The position numbers were made by a program, and so were the translations under genes. Under the pieces are notes generated by a model. It had not been told where the DNA came from. It searched no databases and saw only the letters and a list, made by a program, of their open reading frames with translations. From CAVSZB01 sp964420395 (lineage in GTDB: Bacteria > Krumholzibacteriota > Krumholzibacteriia > LZORAL124-64-63), in contig CAYQTJ010000124.1 in the NCBI GenBank assembly GCA_964420395.1, positions 1-9,222 on the forward strand: a stretch of DNA of 9,222 nt, read 5' to 3'. Below are positions 6,936 through 9,222 of the stretch, piece by piece. Within the stretch, counting starts at the first letter, position 1. Each line of letters begins with the position of its first letter.

Positions 6936-6943
6936 GCGGATCG
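6919..6943 (+). repeat. Weak inverted repeat at the convergent end of the cassette
   Basis: CGATCC (6919-6924) and GGATCG (6938-6943) pair across 13 bases that include the TGA of the HATPase gene. There is no T-run on the plus strand. It is the only structure in the 10-base gap to alaS and might help end transcription, but a 6-bp stem in GC-rich DNA can arise by chance. Confidence 0.25.
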
Positions 6944-6945
6944 CG

Positions 6946-9222
6946 CTAGGCTCCCTTGTCCCCCGCCTTCACCGCGGACGGCGCGAACGCCAGCGCCGGC
7001 TCCAGGCTGGCCGCATCGGGCAGGCCGGCCTGCGCGGTGTTGGGCTTGCCGCCGCCGCGGCCGCCGACCTCGGCGGCGATCGCCTTGACCAGGTCGCCGG
7101 CGTGCAGTCGCTTCGCGGCGACGAGGTCGGGGGTGAGCGAGACGAGCAGGGTCGCCTTCCCTTCCCACTCCGCGCCGAGCACGACGACGCCCAGGGTGCC
7201 GAGCCTGTCGCGCACGTGGTCGCCGAGGGCGAGCAGGGCGTCGCGGCCGTCGGCATCGACGCGCGCGGCGACGATGCGCAGCCCGTTCACCTCGACCGGG
7301 CCGGCCAGCGCCTCGGTCAGGCCGTCCCGGGCCGACCGGCGCTGCAGCTCCTGCAGCTCGCGGCGCAGGGCGTCGCGCTCCTCGAGCAGGGCACGGACCT
7401 GGTCGGCCGCGGCGCCGCCGTCCCGGCGCAGCAGCGCCGCCACCGCGGCGAGCTGCTCGCGCTCCTGCTGCGCCAGGGCGAGGGCGCGGTCGCCGGCCAC
7501 CGCCTCGATGCGGCGCACGCCGGCGGCGCTGCTGGTCTCGGCCACGATCCGGAAGGGGCCGATGTCGCCGGTGCGCGACACGTGCGTGCCGCCGCACAGC
7601 TCGAGCGAGAAGCCGGGCACCTCGATCATGCGCACCGTCTCGCCGTACTTCTCGCCGAAGAGCGCCATCGCCCCGCGCGCCTTCGCCTGGGCGAGCGGCA
7701 CGTCGGCGTGCGCCGCGACCGGCGCGTTGGCCAGCACCTGGGCGTTGACGATCGCCTCGACGCGCGCGATCTCCTCGCGCGACAGCGCGCCGTCGTGCCG
7801 GAAGTCGAAGCGCAGCTTGTCGGGGGCCACCTCGCTGCCGGCCTGCTCGACGTGGCTGCCGAGCACCTGCCGCAGCGCGGCGTGCAGCAGGTGGGTCGCC
7901 GTGTGGTGGCGCATGGTCGGGCCGCGCGAGGCGCCGTCCACCACGAGCCGCACGCCGGCCGCCGCGCGCAGCGCGGCCAGGATCTCCGACGCCGGGCCCG
8001 CCACCACCATGACCGGCCCCTCTTCGCCGCCGAGCGTGGTCAGCACCTCGAGCTCCGGGCCGTCCGGCAGCAGCTTCGCCGTGCCGACGTCGCCGACCTG
8101 GCCGCCGGACTGGGCGTAGAAGGGGGTCTGCGCGCAGAGCAGGTGGGTGGCCGGCTCGTCGTCGGGCGTGCGCCCCCCCTCGCGCACGGCCAGCGCGGCG
8201 GTGTCGATCGCGAGCGTCTCGTTGCCGACGAAGCGCGACCGCAGCGGCGCGCCGCCCTCCGCTCCGACCGGCTGCCAGGCCCCGAGCCCCGCGGCGTACA
8301 CCCGCTCCCGGCCGCTCGCCTCGCGCTGCTGGTCCATGCGCGCCCGGAAGGCGGCGTGGTCGACCGCGAGGCCGTCCTCGCCCGCCACGACCGCGGTCAG
8401 GTCGACCGGGAAGCCGTAGGTGTCGTGCAGCAGGAACGCCTCCTCGCCGGTGAGCGCCGCACGCCCCTCCGCGCGGGCCCGGTCGCGGATCTCCGCGTAG
8501 ACCTGCAGGCCGCGGTCGAGGGTGAGGTTGAAGCGCTCCTCCTCGCGGCGGATCGTCTTGAGGATGAACTCGCGGCGCTCGCGCAGCTCGGGGTAGGCGT
8601 CGCCCATGGTCTCGATGACGACCTCGGCCACCTTCCAGAGGAACGGCTCGCGCAGCTCGAGCCGGCGGCCGTGCCGCGCCGCGCGGCGCAGGATGCGGCG
8701 CACGACGTAGCCGCGCCCCTCGTTCGACGGCAGCGCGCCGTCGGCGATGGTGAACGTGACGGCGCGCGCGTGGTCGGCGATCACCTGCAGCGAGACGCGC
8801 GCCTCCCCCTCGAACGGCCTGCCGCACAGCTCCTGCGTCCGCCGGATGAGCGGCATGAAGAGGTCGGACTCGTAGTTGCCCTCCTTCTCCTGCAGCACCG
8901 CCACGAGGCGCTCGAAACCCATGCCGGTGTCGACGCTCTGCATGGGCAGCGGCGCGAGCGCGCCGTCGGGCGCGCGGTCGAACTGGATGAAGACCAGGTT
9001 CCAGAGCTCGAGCCAGCGGTCGCAGTTGCAGACGCCGATGGCGCAGCCCCGCGGGTGCCGGCAGGCCATCGCCTCGCCCTGGTCGTAGTGGATCTCCGTG
9101 CAGGGGCCGCAGGGGCCGGTGTCGCCCATGGCCCAGAAGTTCTCCTCGTCCCCCCTGGCCAGGTCCCCGAGGCGCACCACGCGCCCGGCGGGCACGCCGA
9201 CCTCGCGCGTCCAGACGCCGTG
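6946..9222 (-). CDS. alaS: Alanine--tRNA ligase (5' partial)
   Basis: Cytosolic enzyme that charges tRNA-Ala with alanine and removes mischarged Ser or Gly. Transcription runs leftward and the start lies beyond the right edge; 758 residues are visible of about 870-890, so roughly 120-130 N-terminal residues, including class II motif 1, are missing. At visible 33-47 is MGDTGPCGPCTEIHY, followed by a Cys-rich insert (CRHPRGCAIGVCNCDR) seen in many bacterial AlaRS. Motif 3 is VDTGMGFERLVAVLQ (about 97-111). The tRNA-recognition helices include GRGYVVRRILRRAARHGR. The editing domain keeps all four zinc ligands: HTATH (about 7890-7904) and CGGTH (about 7585-7599). A coiled-coil linker (LLEERDALRRELQELQRRSA) precedes the C-Ala/DHHA1 domain with GGRGGGKPNTAQAG. 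The stop is TAG 6946-6948, 10 bases from the convergent HATPase stop. No frameshift or missing key residue is visible. Confidence 0.97.
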   Translation of the reverse strand, partial: HGVWTREVGVPAGRVVRLGDLARGDEENFWAMGDTGPCGPCTEIHYDQGEAMACRHPRGCAIGVCNCDRWLELWNLVFIQFDRAPDGALAPLPMQSVDTGMGFERLVAVLQEKEGNYESDLFMPLIRRTQELCGRPFEGEARVSLQVIADHARAVTFTIADGALPSNEGRGYVVRRILRRAARHGRRLELREPFLWKVAEVVIETMGDAYPELRERREFILKTIRREEERFNLTLDRGLQVYAEIRDRARAEGRAALTGEEAFLLHDTYGFPVDLTAVVAGEDGLAVDHAAFRARMDQQREASGRERVYAAGLGAWQPVGAEGGAPLRSRFVGNETLAIDTAALAVREGGRTPDDEPATHLLCAQTPFYAQSGGQVGDVGTAKLLPDGPELEVLTTLGGEEGPVMVVAGPASEILAALRAAAGVRLVVDGASRGPTMRHHTATHLLHAALRQVLGSHVEQAGSEVAPDKLRFDFRHDGALSREEIARVEAIVNAQVLANAPVAAHADVPLAQAKARGAMALFGEKYGETVRMIEVPGFSLELCGGTHVSRTGDIGPFRIVAETSSAAGVRRIEAVAGDRALALAQQEREQLAAVAALLRRDGGAAADQVRALLEERDALRRELQELQRRSARDGLTEALAGPVEVNGLRIVAARVDADGRDALLALGDHVRDRLGTLGVVVLGAEWEGKATLLVSLTPDLVAAKRLHAGDLVKAIAAEVGGRGGGKPNTAQAGLPDAASLEPALAFAPSAVKAGDKGA

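Noticed and set aside
6425..8827. 800-codon open frame on the minus strand overlapping alaS and the HATPase gene
   Set aside because: Low-complexity Arg/Ala/Gly translation, one frame off from alaS, which has full domain homology. Long shadow frames are expected at this GC content.

Overview
This is a compact, very GC-rich stretch of bacterial chromosome (about three quarters G+C by eye; not computed). Codons are strongly G/C-ending, genes are tightly packed, and there are no mobile-element or phage signatures. The gene families are widespread, so I cannot name a phylum. A free-living, probably environmental bacterium fits best.

Layout. (1) 2-1951, plus strand, alkylation-damage repair. An Ada-type phosphotriester-sensing/AraC-HTH protein is fused to an AlkA-type 3-methyladenine glycosylase and is cut by the left edge. 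A separate O6-methylguanine methyltransferase follows. (2) 1962-4791, minus strand, a three-gene operon transcribed right to left: YtrA-type GntR repressor, ABC ATPase, large ABC-2-like permease. Both junctions are 4-base ATGA stop/start overlaps. The operon starts next to an A+T-rich patch at about 4849-4874 that carries an inverted repeat, the likely autoregulatory operator. (3) About 4875-5205, non-coding, partly A+T-rich. (4) 5221-6935, plus strand, a partner-switching-like cassette: an RsbW/SpoIIAB-like ATPase, a STAS anti-anti-sigma factor, and a histidine-kinase-type ATPase without a phospho-acceptor domain. (5) 6946-9222, minus strand, alanyl-tRNA synthetase, convergent with the cassette and missing its N-terminus at the right edge.

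How the genes work together. Block 1 is a split adaptive response: sensor plus glycosylase in one chain, methyl acceptor in another. Block 2 is a self-regulated ABC export or efflux module; its substrate cannot be read from sequence. Block 4 is the least ordinary part. The first ATPase begins with what looks like a Sec signal peptide and has Gly where SpoIIAB-type kinases have their catalytic Glu. The third protein joins a GAF-like start directly to a complete HATPase domain. Neither a sigma factor nor a PP2C phosphatase is visible. It may be a rewired switch with two ATPases and one STAS protein, or a set of decayed or recombined genes.
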